Source: Styela clava
Lineage: Eukaryota; Chordata; Ascidiacea; Stolidobranchia; Styelidae
Assembly: GCF_964204865.1 (NCBI RefSeq)
Contig: NC_135254.1
Coordinates: 14,451,001 to 14,515,000 of the forward strand
Direction of reading: 5' to 3'
Length of the DNA: 64,000 bases
In this document: positions 12,746 to 24,000 of the stretch, piece after piece
Layout of the letters: every line of letters starts with the position of its first letter
Numbering within the stretch: the stretch's first letter is position 1
Translations under genes and position numbers: made by a program
The notes under the pieces: model-generated
Seen by the model: only the letters and a program-made list of their open reading frames with translations
What the model was told of the DNA's origin: nothing
The model's database searches: none

Positions 12746-13126
12746 ATGGCATCAGCAATTGTGCCAAGAGTCGTGCGAGCTGTGGTGGGAGATTTGATTA
12801 AAATTGCTGATAAGACACCAAACTTGAAATCTGTTTCAAAAATTAACATTTCTATGTGCCCGTGGGACAGAAATACGGAATCTACAAAAGAGTTGTGGAT
12901 GCGAGTATCTGGCGAAGAAGTGCGTGATTCCAATAGAAAATGTACAGTAACCACTAACATGAAACATGATGGATCCGAACCTGTTGTGAACATTGAATTT
13001 ATGGACGGAGAAAAGTTAATTCTCAAGGGTGAACATTTGAAATGGGAGGAACTTATGTATCATTTTAATGCATTTTGTCACCATAAAGAGCAAGCGATGG
13101 TTGACTTGCCTCAAAAGTTGTTTTGA
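12746..13126 (+). CDS. MRPL53: Mitochondrial ribosomal protein L53 (126 aa, single exon)
   Basis: mL53 belongs to the large subunit of the mitochondrial ribosome. The body aligns with human MRPL53 through ISMCPWDRNTESTKEL, the VSGEEVRDSN block and KHDGSEPVVNIEF, ending in a helical HLKWEELMYHF region. The length (126 aa) is close to human (112). The frame stays open 13 codons upstream to another ATG at 12707. I prefer 12746 because it gives MASAIVPRVVRAVVGD, a basic, acid-poor N-terminus resembling a mitochondrial presequence. Unlike its neighbours, and unlike human MRPL53, the coding region has no intron, and an A-rich tract follows the stop within about 15 bases, so a retroposed origin is possible. 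The identity is secure; the start is less so. Confidence 0.92.
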   Translation: MASAIVPRVVRAVVGDLIKIADKTPNLKSVSKINISMCPWDRNTESTKELWMRVSGEEVRDSNRKCTVTTNMKHDGSEPVVNIEFMDGEKLILKGEHLKWEELMYHFNAFCHHKEQAMVDLPQKLF

Positions 13127-14507
13127 TTTTATTGATAAATGCAAAAAGAAAAAAAAAAGATATTCTGAAAAAAAATTGTCTGGCGCGAAATGAAATCCTT
13201 GGCAGACACGTTTAGTCAATATGAAATCCACCTAATTTTCAACTAAGAAAGTATATCCAGTGGTGGGATTCAAGCGGTTCGCACCAGTTCTATAGAACCG
13301 TCTCACGGAATTGTATGAGATCAGTGAACCGGTTAGCTTTACTGGTTACTGTCAATTTTCTGTTTGTAACAGAACCGGTTGAAAAAAATGACTTGTGATG
13401 GAACCGGCTGACAATAATTTGAATCCCACCACTGGGTTATCCCGTGCCAGTTCTATCTGTCTATAGAACCGTCTCACGGAATTGTATGAGATCAGTGATC
13501 CGGTTAGCTTTACTGGTTACTGTCAATTCTCTGTTTGTAACAGAACCGGTTGAAAAAAATGACTTGTGATGGAACCGGCTGACAATAATTTGAATCCCAC
13601 CACTGGGTTATCCCGTGCCAAATAGTGTTTCGTGTGAGACTGAATGTGTTTTTACATCACATTTTTGTTTGGCAATATTTGGGTAACCATATATATTATG
13701 TTTATATACAACTTTCCAAGCTTAAAGTTGAATTCTTTTTTATATTTTACCTACCGGTATTTATTGAACATTTCACCTCATGCACAGAAAAGTCGATCTG
13801 AGGTAGTCAAATGCTGTGTTAAACCTTTTTTTGCTAGGGTACAATGTGACCAAGTCACTGAAAAACTTTCCAAATATATAGGTATAACTAGTCTGGAGAC
13901 AGGTTCAAGAGTTTCAAATAGGTATATGACAACAATTTTGTAATCCAGTCAAAGGCTCTAATATTCAAGTATTTCCTATTTATTATAAATTTCATTGTGA
14001 ATAAAAGGTATAATCTAAGAGATACTTCATAAGGTCCTGAGGTCTAAAAATATTAGATTTTGAACATGTAGTGTTAGGCATTTCTAGCTGTCACCAGTTG
14101 GTTTTGGTTGCAATGAAACAATGACATCATAATGATTGATCTCCTATCTTGTGTTAATATGATTTTTCTTTATTGGAAAGAATTTAAGGTGTAATGAAAT
14201 GTATTCTTTTTGAGGTACATAGAAATATTCTTATTGAAAATGATGGGTTTTTACCTTGAGTCTTGTTATGTTAGTTTTTCAGTTTTCGATCTTACAGTGT
14301 CTTTTTATTTGAAGGCTGTTTAATTTTTTAAAATTTCAATCTCCAAAATCTACACCCTAAACTCACAAGGAAATTTTTAACCTACTCTTACCAAAATTCA
14401 AAAATTTTGTTGTATTATCTGTGACACATTGAACTTATTTGTATATTTTGTTACAGTATTAAAAATAATTATATTCTAATTGTTACATCTATATTTTAAA
14501 TGAAAAT
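13127..14507. other. Spacer between MRPL53 and DNTTIP2
   Basis: It contains an A-rich stretch (13141-13178), the duplicated MITE at 13258-13605 and one TACCGGTA octamer at 13752. The rest is AT-rich sequence without a recognisable gene and should contain the DNTTIP2 promoter. Confidence 0.5.
13258..13605. mobile_element. hAT-like MITE with internal tandem duplication
   Basis: The left terminus CAGTGGTGGGATTCAA (13258-13273) and its complement ending at 13434 bound a 177-bp MITE containing several ACCGG-type blocks ('gaaccggttgaaaa'). A second copy follows with the same right end at 13590-13605 but without the left terminus; the offset between the right ends is 171 bp. The flank 'ggttatcccgtgcca' is duplicated along with it, so the duplication happened after insertion. 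Any target-site duplication is imperfect. Confidence 0.8.
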
Positions 14508-17482
14508 ATGGTGTCAACACGTTCACAAAATTCGCCTAGAAAACCATCCACCCCTGTGAGGAAAAAGAGACCTAGAAAAAAACTGTCTGACGAAATCATC
14601 AGCGATGAAGACAGTGACACAGAACTAAGAGTCCGGGAGGATCAAATTCCATCTGAAAATCTAGAAACAATAAATGAAGAGAACGAAGAGATTGAAATGA
14701 GCAAAAATGATGACGACATTAAAACAACAGTTAAATTTAATGATTTGAGACAGAAACGGTTGCCACAAGATGACTTTTCACACACAATAAATAAGATGCC
14801 TATCAAGTTATTAGAAACAATTACTGAAGAGACTGCTCATGATGACAGTGGTAGGGTTGGTGCAGAGATTGGGGCAGATGAAATTCAAGTTAATATTGAA
14901 GCGTCATCTTCAGAATCTATAAAAGTGGATTCAAATGATTCTAGTACAAAAAAGAAGCATAGATTTCATTTTCCTTCTTCTAAATTATTGGTACCAGCAA
15001 ATATAACGTAAGTAATTATGGAGTTTTATATTCTATTTATATATAGATCAGTATTTGCTCAGGATACTAGATTCACATATATATTTAATAATTTTATTGT
15101 ATCCTTCTAGAACAGGGGTCTTAAACTCATTAACCGAGGGGCCATTGGTGGCAGAGTCTGTGTGGGTCTGGGTGCTGGGTCGCATCAGGTTTTCCACAAT
15201 AAAAGCTTAGTCTGCAAAATTCAAATTTTCTCAAATATCTCTATTTTTTTAAACACAAAACAAGTTAAAAAACATGATTGAATAAACTGCGATTGAGTAT
15301 GAATTTCTAAATGGTTTTCATTCCCTTTATTTTTTTCATTAATACTTGCATTTTTTTATATTTCAGCCCAACGAGTATAGACGTTGGCATGGAAATGCAA
15401 GATACTTATATAGATGTAAAATCAGCAAAACAGGGAAAGAAAAAAATAGAAAGCTTATTTGCAGAAGTTACCGTTAACAAAAAAGACTCTCAGCTTAAAG
15501 ATTCTGTAATTACTCCAGACTTTGAAACTAAATTAGCTATTCCGTCTGAAAAATCTTTGCAACAACAACGCAAAGAAAGAAAAGAACAACAAGAATCAAG
15601 TGCTGGAAAAGACTGGTTTAATATGAAACCACCTGAAATGACGAGAGATGTTAAACGAGACTTGGAAATATTGCGAATGAGAGGTGTCCTGGATCCTAAA
15701 AGATTTTACAAACATAATGACAGACAAACTATACCACGATACTTTCAGGTATTTTTTTTTTAAATTAGTTGTTTGAACATATTTATATTCTTCAAATTCC
15801 TCTGAATTGCAAAACAAAAATGAAACCAAAGTGCATGGAAAATTACAATTTTCATGAGGCCTTTTTATATATTCACTGCGATGGAGGCTCGACAAGAAGC
15901 TCCTGTCATGTATAATGTACTTTTTTGGAATGCTCAATCTTCTTATTATCGCAGTGCCTGACGAATTTATGGCACCCTGAACAAGATGGTTTGCAATAGG
16001 TATTGAACCCAATGTCTCCAAGCTTGATGCCAACATGCCTCTAACCCTGACATGGGCAAACCACGGCTTGCGGGCCAAATCCGGCCTGTTGGGTAATTCA
16101 ATCTGGCCCGCTTGATCAAACTAAAACCAAATTCTGATATTTTAGCTAAAAAAGAATTTGTTTAGATTGGAATTAGGTAAATTTAGTTTTGGCACGGGGC
16201 TTATTGTTTTCAACCTTTGCTTCTATACACTGTAAATATTGTTCATGAAATGTAAATTTGTACGTCACTTACATGGCCCGCCAGTCTAGGCGGACAAAAT
16301 CTTTGGCCCCTGGTACAAAAACCTTGCCCGACCCTGCTTTAACCACTGGTCCATTGCTCCCATCATGTTTGCTTGTGCCACAGTATGTTTGATGTGAGCT
16401 AATGGAAAAGTCAATATAAAAATATTAACATGTTGCGGTGTGATTCCAATAAACTTATCGGAGATATTTCTTTAGATTGGTAAAGTTATGGATAGCCCTG
16501 CTGATTTCTATTCATCTCGCGTTCCTAAGAAGCAAAGAAAACCAAATCTTACTGAAGAGCTCCTTGCAGATGCAGAATTTCAGCAGTATCAAAAACGAAA
16601 GTAAGATTTTTTCAAACTCTTTTTTTACTTTTTTCATACCTCAATGTAATTATTTTTACATTTATTCTGTCTTCTTCATTTTAAAAAGGGATTGCAAAGC
16701 TATGTGACAATTTACTTAATGCTCCCATGGCTCAACCAGTCATTTTGGTGAGCATGGCTTGACCTCAAACTTATATCAATATATGTTAAACAAGGTCCAA
16801 TCTTACTTTTTGCTGCCTGTGACCATGATATGCTTTATCAAAGCACCTCATTTACTTCGAGGACATGGGAATAGTCTTCAAATTCTCTTAGAATATTGAA
16901 AATTACTTTCTCCAAAACTTGCTTTCTCCCTGTTGCTTATATTGCTACCCATCCACTCTCCTTGCACAACTGTCTGTATGAAAGACCATATCATTATACT
17001 TATTTGATTTATTGCATTTTATGCTTATCATAAGGGGTGTGTGCCGCACTTTCATGTGTTTTAGACCAGTATGGTCTTGTGTATACATCCCGTCTTCAAT
17101 GTTTATATTTACTAACTCCTGTGTTTTTACTTTTATGAGACTAATAAACATACATACATACATCCAACTATTTGAGCCTTCGCTTTGAATGCTTTTGTTA
17201 AGTGGCTTCACAGTGTGCTCATCTATATGTGTGTGAAGGTACCAGTGACATCTTCCCATATATCTGAGCTCTTTGCTCATGCTTATAATAGAAATATTCA
17301 GATATTTTGTTTTTATCATGCAAGAGTCAATGGCTGACCGAAATTCCCAGTACTGTAACTGTATACATGACATTCATCCTTTTTTTAGATACAATGAAAT
17401 TCAAATGAAGAAGAAAGCTCTTGGTGCTAAGCATCGTAGGATGAAACGAGGGAAATTTTCTAGAAGAAACAAAGATGACTGA
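14508..17482 (+). CDS. DNTTIP2: DNTTIP2 / Fcf2-domain nucleolar protein (4 exons, 366 aa)
   Basis: DNTTIP2 (TdIF2, yeast Fcf2) is a nucleolar factor needed for 18S rRNA maturation and small-subunit assembly. Exons: 14508-15007, 15367-15748, 16476-16600, 17389-17482; the phases join without a frame break. The Fcf2 domain spans about residues 247-345, with GKDWFNMKPPEM, a DPKRFYK block, IPRYFQ|IGKVMDSPADFY, the basic RVPKKQRKPNLTEELL and EFQQYQKRKYNEIQ across the last splice, all close to human. The tail is very basic (KHRRMKRGKFSRRNK). The ~245-residue N-terminal part is acidic and low in complexity, beginning MVSTRSQNSPRKP. At 366 aa it lies between yeast Fcf2 (~217) and human (756). Intron 2 contains a SINE split by a MITE. 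Confidence 0.94.
15113..15215. repeat. hAT-like end fragment in DNTTIP2 intron 1
   Basis: 'caggggtcttaaactcatta' followed by 'gaggggccattggtggcaga' resembles a common hAT terminus (CAGGGGTCTCAAACTC followed by GGGCC). No partner end was found. Confidence 0.4.
15855..16375 (-). repeat. tRNA-derived SINE (family B-like), split by a MITE
   Basis: On the reverse strand the head carries a box A TGGACCAGTGG (16343-16353). After the inserted element at 16047-16337 the box B GGTTCAATACC appears (15999-16009), followed by ~150 bases of body. Removing the insert restores normal tRNA-like spacing of the two boxes. Confidence 0.6.
16047..16337. mobile_element. hAT-like MITE inserted in a SINE
   Basis: Imperfect inverted ends (CTGACATGGGCAA and, on the other strand, CAGGGTCGGGCAA) bound ~290 bases containing 'gcgggccaaatccggcc' and 'ggcccgcc', which is common hAT subterminal sequence. 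The 8-bp flanks CTCTAACC and CTTTAACC match at 7 of 8 positions, as expected for an aged hAT target-site duplication. Confidence 0.7.
17140..17165. repeat. (CATA)n microsatellite
   Basis: A short run of 'cataca' units in DNTTIP2 intron 3, with no further function seen. Confidence 0.7.
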
Positions 17483-17814
17483 AATATGGAAGCTTTGATC
17501 ATATTTGGATAAGAAACGGCTAGTTTTCCTCATAGGAGTCTTTTGGGTAACTCAATTTTTTCAACTATTCTGACATGAAATATAGGTGGAAAGGCATCAA
17601 CCCCCAATCAATTCAACAAAGAACAGGTGAGCAGCAGGTCATTGGAGATCGCTGAAACTGAATACTGCTTTAGACAAGTGTTCTATTCAAAAAAGCTGTT
17701 ATGATTGTATATTGGAATAAGAATACTACAATGCTGCTCCCTATCGCCCAAGTTGTACCATGTCTGCACGTCAGCCAACACAGAATTTGTATATTTCTCT
17801 GCTTCACAATCTGC

Positions 17815-17820
17815 AATAAA
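17815..17820 (+). terminator. Poly(A) signal AATAAA, DNTTIP2
   Basis: The first canonical AATAAA after the DNTTIP2 stop, 333 bases downstream. It lies 55 bases before the hAT-type element at 17875. Confidence 0.55.
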
Positions 17821-17874
17821 TTAAATTAATGGAATGCCTGGGTTTTGTTGTCATGAGTTTCGATTCCGTACAAG

Positions 17875-18775
17875 TAGGGCTGGGAATGGTTAACCGGTTA
17901 ACCGATTTTAGATGGTTAACGGTTTAGATTTATTTTTAACTGTTGACTGACATCTCAGGTACAAATCATCTTTATAATGTACAATTCTTTCAAAAATGAT
18001 TACGTCATCGCATCGCAAATTTATCTCCTGTGGCCTTTAATTCAAAAGAATATCGCTAGCTGTGTTGGCGAGGACCTAATAAATGGGAAAAATAATTGAA
18101 GTACCAAGATTGCTGATCATGAAAATTTGACAATAATCAAGTATGAATCAGTTTTTCGGTCGAAATATATGGTGACCGTACATTTAAACCCATGTACATT
18201 TGAACCCATGCGTATATCCACGGGTTCAATCTATATGCGGGTGCTAAAACCCATGGGTTAGGGTTAGTATGGGTTTAACTATCCGTGAAACAAAAAAAAA
18301 TTCCATAGGTGCAATTGTCATGGGTTCAAATGTACGTTGGTTCAAATGTAATGGAACCGAAATATATTATTCACGATTTTATTTCAAAATCGTACATCCA
18401 ATGTCTACCAACAAGTGCGTAGTTGATGCTGTTTTTCTTTATAAATCTCAAAGTAGAATTTGCACATCAAACGCAGAAAATTTGTCACATAAATAATATT
18501 TAGTAACGGAATCGGGTTTTACTAAAATACTTCCATATTTCCTACCCACGCTACATATCTCTTGTAGCAGAGCGATCACGAAACTATATCGATTCGTGAA
18601 TAATTTTGAGCGATAGCGGGATAAGGTCACGCGAAATTGCTTTGTAAACATTGTGACGTAACAAGCTAAAATTAAGAAGTATTATGTGAAACGTCACGCT
18701 GCGGTTAACCGATTAATTTTACCCGGTTAACGGTGAAAGTGTTTTCCCTGGAATTCCCAGCCCTACTTACAAGTG
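17875..18775. mobile_element. hAT-type MITE (901 bp incl. nested insert)
   Basis: 13-bp perfect inverted ends TAGGGCTGGGAAT are flanked by 8-bp near-duplicates CGTACAAG and CTTACAAG. The subterminal regions are rich in GGTTAACC palindromes on both sides ('ccggttaaccg', 'acccggttaacgg'). There is no transposase frame. A second transposon is inserted at 18171-18357. Confidence 0.85.
18171..18357. mobile_element. 187-bp MITE nested in the hAT element, 10-bp TSD
   Basis: Exact 10-bp direct repeats CGAAATATAT (18161-18170 and 18358-18367) flank a 187-bp unit whose imperfect ~38-bp inverted ends both contain 'gtacatttgaacccatg'. A 9-11-bp duplication is typical of Mutator-like elements, so I suggest a MULE-derived MITE. 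The centre holds a telomere-like 'gggttagggttag'. Confidence 0.8.
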
Positions 18776-19044
18776 ACATATAAACACAAGAGATCCACAA
18801 AAATGGCAATTGCATCTTATCAGATACTTTAAAATGAGATTTTCTACGTACAATGCTTGATGTAACACACGGCACAATTATCAGAATATTTTGAACTCAG
18901 TATGTGACAAAGCCAGTTCAAACATAGTTCATTGTTATATATATGTTCATATATTGTTATATGTCATTGGTGAATGCAAGTAATTTTAGATTGTCACGCA
19001 GGGCATTTTTACCGGTTATCGTCTTCACCAGTAGCTATAGTGCA

Positions 19045-19110
19045 GGAGTGGCCAACCCGCGGCTCTTTCTCCGGTTTCATGCGGCTCTTTTCGTCTTGGT
19101 TATTTTAAGG
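19045..19110 (+). repeat. hAT-like left end
   Basis: 'caggagtggccaacccgcgg' followed by 'ctctttctccggtttcatgc' and 'ggctctttt' matches a very common hAT terminus type. No right end could be located before the SINE at 19434, so the element is probably truncated. Confidence 0.5.
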
Positions 19111-19433
19111 AAAAAATAATTCGCGAACTACGGTTCGTCATGTTTCGATTATTCATCGTGCATCCTTCTTTTACGAATTTACGTCAAAAATACACAAACG
19201 CTTTCGTTCACTCCACCACTCAATCGTCCATTATTACGTCACAATCAAATTCTTTGTTGTGATATGTTTATTGCACTACAACAGCTGTCGTAATCGTATC
19301 GAAAACGAAGTTCGGCGGAAAACGCGCAGTTTTCCATTTGGGTGAAGTAATTGAAGTGCAGATAAAACGCCACAGATTACGTCGTCGAGGACTCATTTAA
19401 TTCTGAGACGGAAATACCCCCTAGTCGCAGTTG

Positions 19434-19596
19434 ACCTCCATCATCAAGTCCATGCTTCCGAAAACAAATAACTGGCTAAGTATCCCATACCCGACCTGGA
19501 CTGGTAACCGGACGAGAGGCCGTGGTTTGCCATATGATTAAGCCGTCTTATCGGCTTTCCTCTCCCCCGGAATAAATATGTAAATCCTTGAGGCTG
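19434..19596 (+). repeat. SINE copy, family A, 5'-truncated
   Basis: Nearly identical to the 3' half of the copies at 613 and 49440: 'ccatgcttccgaaaacaaat', 'ggtaaccggacgagaggccg', 'gccgtcttatcggctttcct', ending 'aaatatgtaaatcct'. The head with the Pol III boxes is absent. Confidence 0.8.
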
Positions 19597-21047
19597 CGAC
19601 TGAGTTGAAGATGGTCAATCTTTATGAGGAAGACCCGCTAAAATGAGCTTAATAGGAAGAAACCACTGAGTTGCGCTTAGGATATTGTCAATGTTCGGGC
19701 GACATACGTCTGCGAATATGTGTTTTCTACCCTAAAACACGTGAACTCAAAGCAATGATCTGTTCTGACTGACACCCATGTAAAAGAACCGCTCCGATTG
19801 GCTACAACGACATACAAGCCAAATTTAAAGAGGTTTGTTCAATCCATGAAGTCCCACTAAGAAGCATGTATTACAATAAATGACTTGTAAATTTCTGTCA
19901 TAATCATGTTGGTATGTGACATTTAAAATAAACATATCTGATAAATCATTGAAAAATAGCCTGCAACTGAAACAAGCATAATTATTTTTATTGATGAGCA
20001 ACTAAGATTTATAATAACTGAAAAAAAGCTTTCTAATATTTAATAAGCAACTACAAAAATTTAGGATTGAATGTAAATTTTGATCGTATACTATTCTTGC
20101 AAAAAAGTATGATTCGACAAATGAAATGATAGTTACTATAATGTTCATGCCATCACCATGCTATTTAAATCAATGAGAAATATTTGCTAATTGCTATACA
20201 CATATATATGTTACTTTGACATGCGTCGGTATGGACATTGATCACTGTAGTCATTTGGTGTTTTGCCGAAAACAATTATGACAGATTTACAAATTAATTG
20301 CAAGCTATCGTAAAGGGGTTTACTATAAAATGGTATGTCTAAACTGCAGTGATTAGTAGCGAACCTGGACTCAAGAAATTTGGATAGGGAAACATAGTTA
20401 TATGTTAAAATACACTGGAGATTTTAATTGTTACAGTAATGTTTTTGACCTATGGGCGTTCTAGTAACAAGTAAGAACAGCTCGGTCAAACCAAGTTGTA
20501 GTGCATAGATGTATTTTGCACGTTCTATTATGAGAACAATAGCTCACAGTGAATTGCAAGAAAGTGAAACAAAAAATAATGAAAACGGTTGATAAAATTG
20601 ATTTTAAATCTGATATAATATAATCTATTATTTACAAATATTAACAATGTTGGTGGATAATTAAATGTAAAAACTTAATAGAATCTGTAAGTGCGTATTC
20701 ATAACTTAATGTTGCTGACTTCGCCGGGGCTAAAAAAATTTGAAGAGAATCATAATGAGACCAGGTGCGTTATGCCAATTAAAGTATTCGTCAATCAATT
20801 TTTGTAAATAGGAATTTTTTTTTAAATAACCAATCTTATCTCTGGAATGAAAAGTCCGACTGGGTCTTATTAATTATGACTTTTATACAAAGCAAAAACA
20901 TAAGACTTGAATGTATAGGTATCATTTTGTAGTACCTTGCTGAAAGTAAAAGAAAAAACGTATTGCTTTGTTCATTTACATGATTATTTTGGTAATACCA
21001 GTCCCCAATATAATGATGTCACCCATACGAATGTATAATATTTTTAA

Positions 21048-21053
21048 TTTATT
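21048..21053 (-). terminator. Poly(A) signal overlapping the stop codon
   Basis: On the reverse strand AATAAA shares bases with the TAA stop of the 5'-nucleotidase gene, which implies a 3' UTR of only about 10-30 bases if this signal is used. Confidence 0.45.
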
Positions 21054-24000
21054 TTTTGGAACAGTGAAAAATTCTGCCTTCCACCAGTGGCCAAATTTGC
21101 CACCTTACATCTTCATAACTTTTCTGTCGTTCTTTTAAAAGTTTAAAATTATTTTTGTTTTCTTCAATTGCGGTTCTCCGTTGCATCTCAGAAGAATCGG
21201 TTATTTTTTTCGACTCGTCAAATATCCCATCGCGGTTTATTTCAAGCAAATGTTGCATATGCATCGCTCGTCTATCATAGAGTGCGTCACTGACATCATT
21301 TACAAAATCGCGCTTTCTTGAAAGCTCACTGTCGCGTCGTTTTCTGTTGCCATTTATGTCGAGGTCTTTTGGTAATATGTCCTCCATTGATTTCTGAAGT
21401 TTGTGAACTGGCGAATCTTCAAAGCTAGCCGAATATACTTCGTGTAAATGCCCACTTGCTGATATAATTTTTTTTCCACATTCAGTGACCCTCAGCTAAA
21501 AATGTAAAAAATATGGGTACAGTTAACATCCCAATTAGCCGAAATGCAGAAATAAACAATGTGCGTCCTTGTTTTTGATTTTGTATGCATTTGATAGAAC
21601 TTACTTACAATTTTTAGTTCCATCAAATGCATATAAAATCAATTCTACACGTTGGTTTAGAATAAAAAATATTGTTCACAAAATGAATCCGATAAGACGA
21701 CATATTCCGACTACCATATTAGATATGGAAGGCAGCTAATTAGTCAAATATTTCGAATGCACGCTGCCATCTACATGGCAGCACTATGTAGGAAGTCTTT
21801 GAAGAGACATATTGACCATATATCTACTCCTAACTCACAAACCTTTTCTCCTGTTCTTTCTTGATGTTTGAGCAATTGAGCCACATTGGAAATGTGATTC
21901 CTTACCACCGTCGATACGATCGGGCCACTGTCAGGATCGTTGAAAAGCCTGCACGAACGAAAGCATTCATATCCATCTCGCCCTCTTGCCACATAAGCTT
22001 TAGTAGCAAGCTTATAAAATCTTTCCAAGTCCAAGGGTTCCCCGTGGATCTTCACACTCTCGCGAACCACGCGTTTTCCTGGAGATGCTTTAGGATCGAA
22101 TCCAAAACAAAACCCAGAGACCTAAAAATGAGATAGTGCAAATGAATTATAAACGCTGGATTTTTCCAGAAGGAAAGTAAACATCGAGCTATGTACAAGC
22201 ACTGGTCCAAGGCCACTATATAACAATCGGTTCAGAAATATGGTTAAATCGACACTTTACCTGAGCAAATCTTCCTTCATGTCTTGGGTATTTACAAACG
22301 GCATTCTCTAAGCCTCGTAAAAGCTGTTGACCCGTGACTTCTAGAATGACAACGTTATCGTGTATTGGAAGGATTGACATGAGGTCACGTACGCGGAACT
22401 CTTCATCACTGTGAACTGTGTTTGATCGGAAAGTGCCAGAGTTAATGAGAACGATGTCTGCTCTCGTTGTCATTCTCATTACATCGGCGACAAAATTTCC
22501 AAGATTGGTTTCACGACTTCTCACGTGTTTGTACAGCCCGTCCAATGACGTCTGGAAATTTATAGAAATGAGTGTTGCTCATTGTGTTATTAGTGGCTAA
22601 TGCATATGACAAGATATGAATTCCTAATTGAGTAGGGCTTTTTCGCTAGGCTAGTCTTGGCATATAAATCGAAAAAGGCCCGTTACGTTCTGTTTTGAGT
22701 AAGAAAGGAACATTTATATGTAAAGCACAAAAAATCGACACCCTCGTCCGAAAGTTTTGGTTTTCGGCGTATACTTTCACCCTGGAATGCGATTTTTTTG
22801 TATTTTCTTTAATTCGTGTATGTAAAGTTCGTACTTTCAGCATAGTGAAGAAATAAATTACTGATTGATGATCGCAAATAATGAATACAATTAAGATTTT
22901 ATTAACAATATCAAATTTTCGTCAGTTTAGCTCAAAAGTGATGACTTTTGAACAGTTATCTGGTACCGCAGGCTAAAAACTAATGAATTAAATTAATTAA
23001 TCATTTTTGCAAATCATGAGTGACTGTGCATGCGGTACCCCTTTTGTGGTTTAGAAGAACATTGGCTTATCCCGAATAGGTCATTAAAACAGTGTTATAT
23101 TCAGCACAATACCCTTAGTGGTCCGATTGATTCCTGTAGTTGCCTTTCTAATACAGTCATATAACGGTTAACGATATTTTCCATATCTACAGCTGGTTCA
23201 ATCTTGGAGGTTACATCGTATCTGGTAACGCTCACGTCGAAGTCTCCGCCATTTTTTAGAAACAGATCAACGCGGGAAAACGTTTGAAATTCACAGCCAC
23301 TTTTTACTATGACGCAATCTAGAGATAAAATAATGGTTTCATATTCCTGCATTAACACATCATTATAATGATGATTGATGGCCGACAATATATGAGTTAC
23401 GTTACTACGCAATCATGGTACGTTGACTGCACAATGATTAATAGTACGGTTTTTCAATTTATTGTCATGATGCGTGCCCTCATCAATGTGACTCCTGCAG
23501 TGATATAACAAATGAGAATAAAAATAGAGCATAAACGTATCAAAATGATTACTATTTGAAACCGCATTACGCATAAAATTATTAAACTTCTCGACGTTTT
23601 GAACTTTGGTGGGCGTATCAAAACATTTACAAACTATATTATATGGTGCAAGTTTTACGAGTTTACACTGTTTAGACTTTATAATTCAGATTATATTTGA
23701 AGGGAGCTGTTCCTTGTTCATTTTATCTTGTGATGCTTAGTTTATCCGCGTTAATAAAACAACGAAAGAGATAATTACCATCCACAAGTTTGACTCCGTA
23801 CTCATGGTCATGCCCTCCGAGAATTATGTCGATATTTTTCACCTCCTGGGCAAGACGAATGTCGTTCGGCCAACGCATATGCGTTAACGCGATAACCAGA
23901 TTTGCACCTTTTGTCTTCAAATCACTCGCAAGCTCGTTTCCTCGTGTGACGTAGTCTTCAAAACAGAGCTCTGATTTGTCCACAGTTGTCAACGTGTCTA

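Larger units (their letters stand above)
17483..21048. other. Convergent gene-free region between DNTTIP2 and the 5'-nucleotidase gene
   Basis: The 3' ends of two convergent genes face each other here. The region holds the DNTTIP2 3' UTR, the hAT element at 17875-18775 with its nested insert, a hAT-like end at 19045 and a SINE at 19434-19596. From 19600 to 21048 I see only AT-rich sequence without a recognisable feature. Confidence 0.6.

Noticed and set aside
18240-18270. Telomere-like GGGTTAGGGTTAG as an interstitial telomere
   Set aside because: Only about two units, and it is part of the nested MITE.
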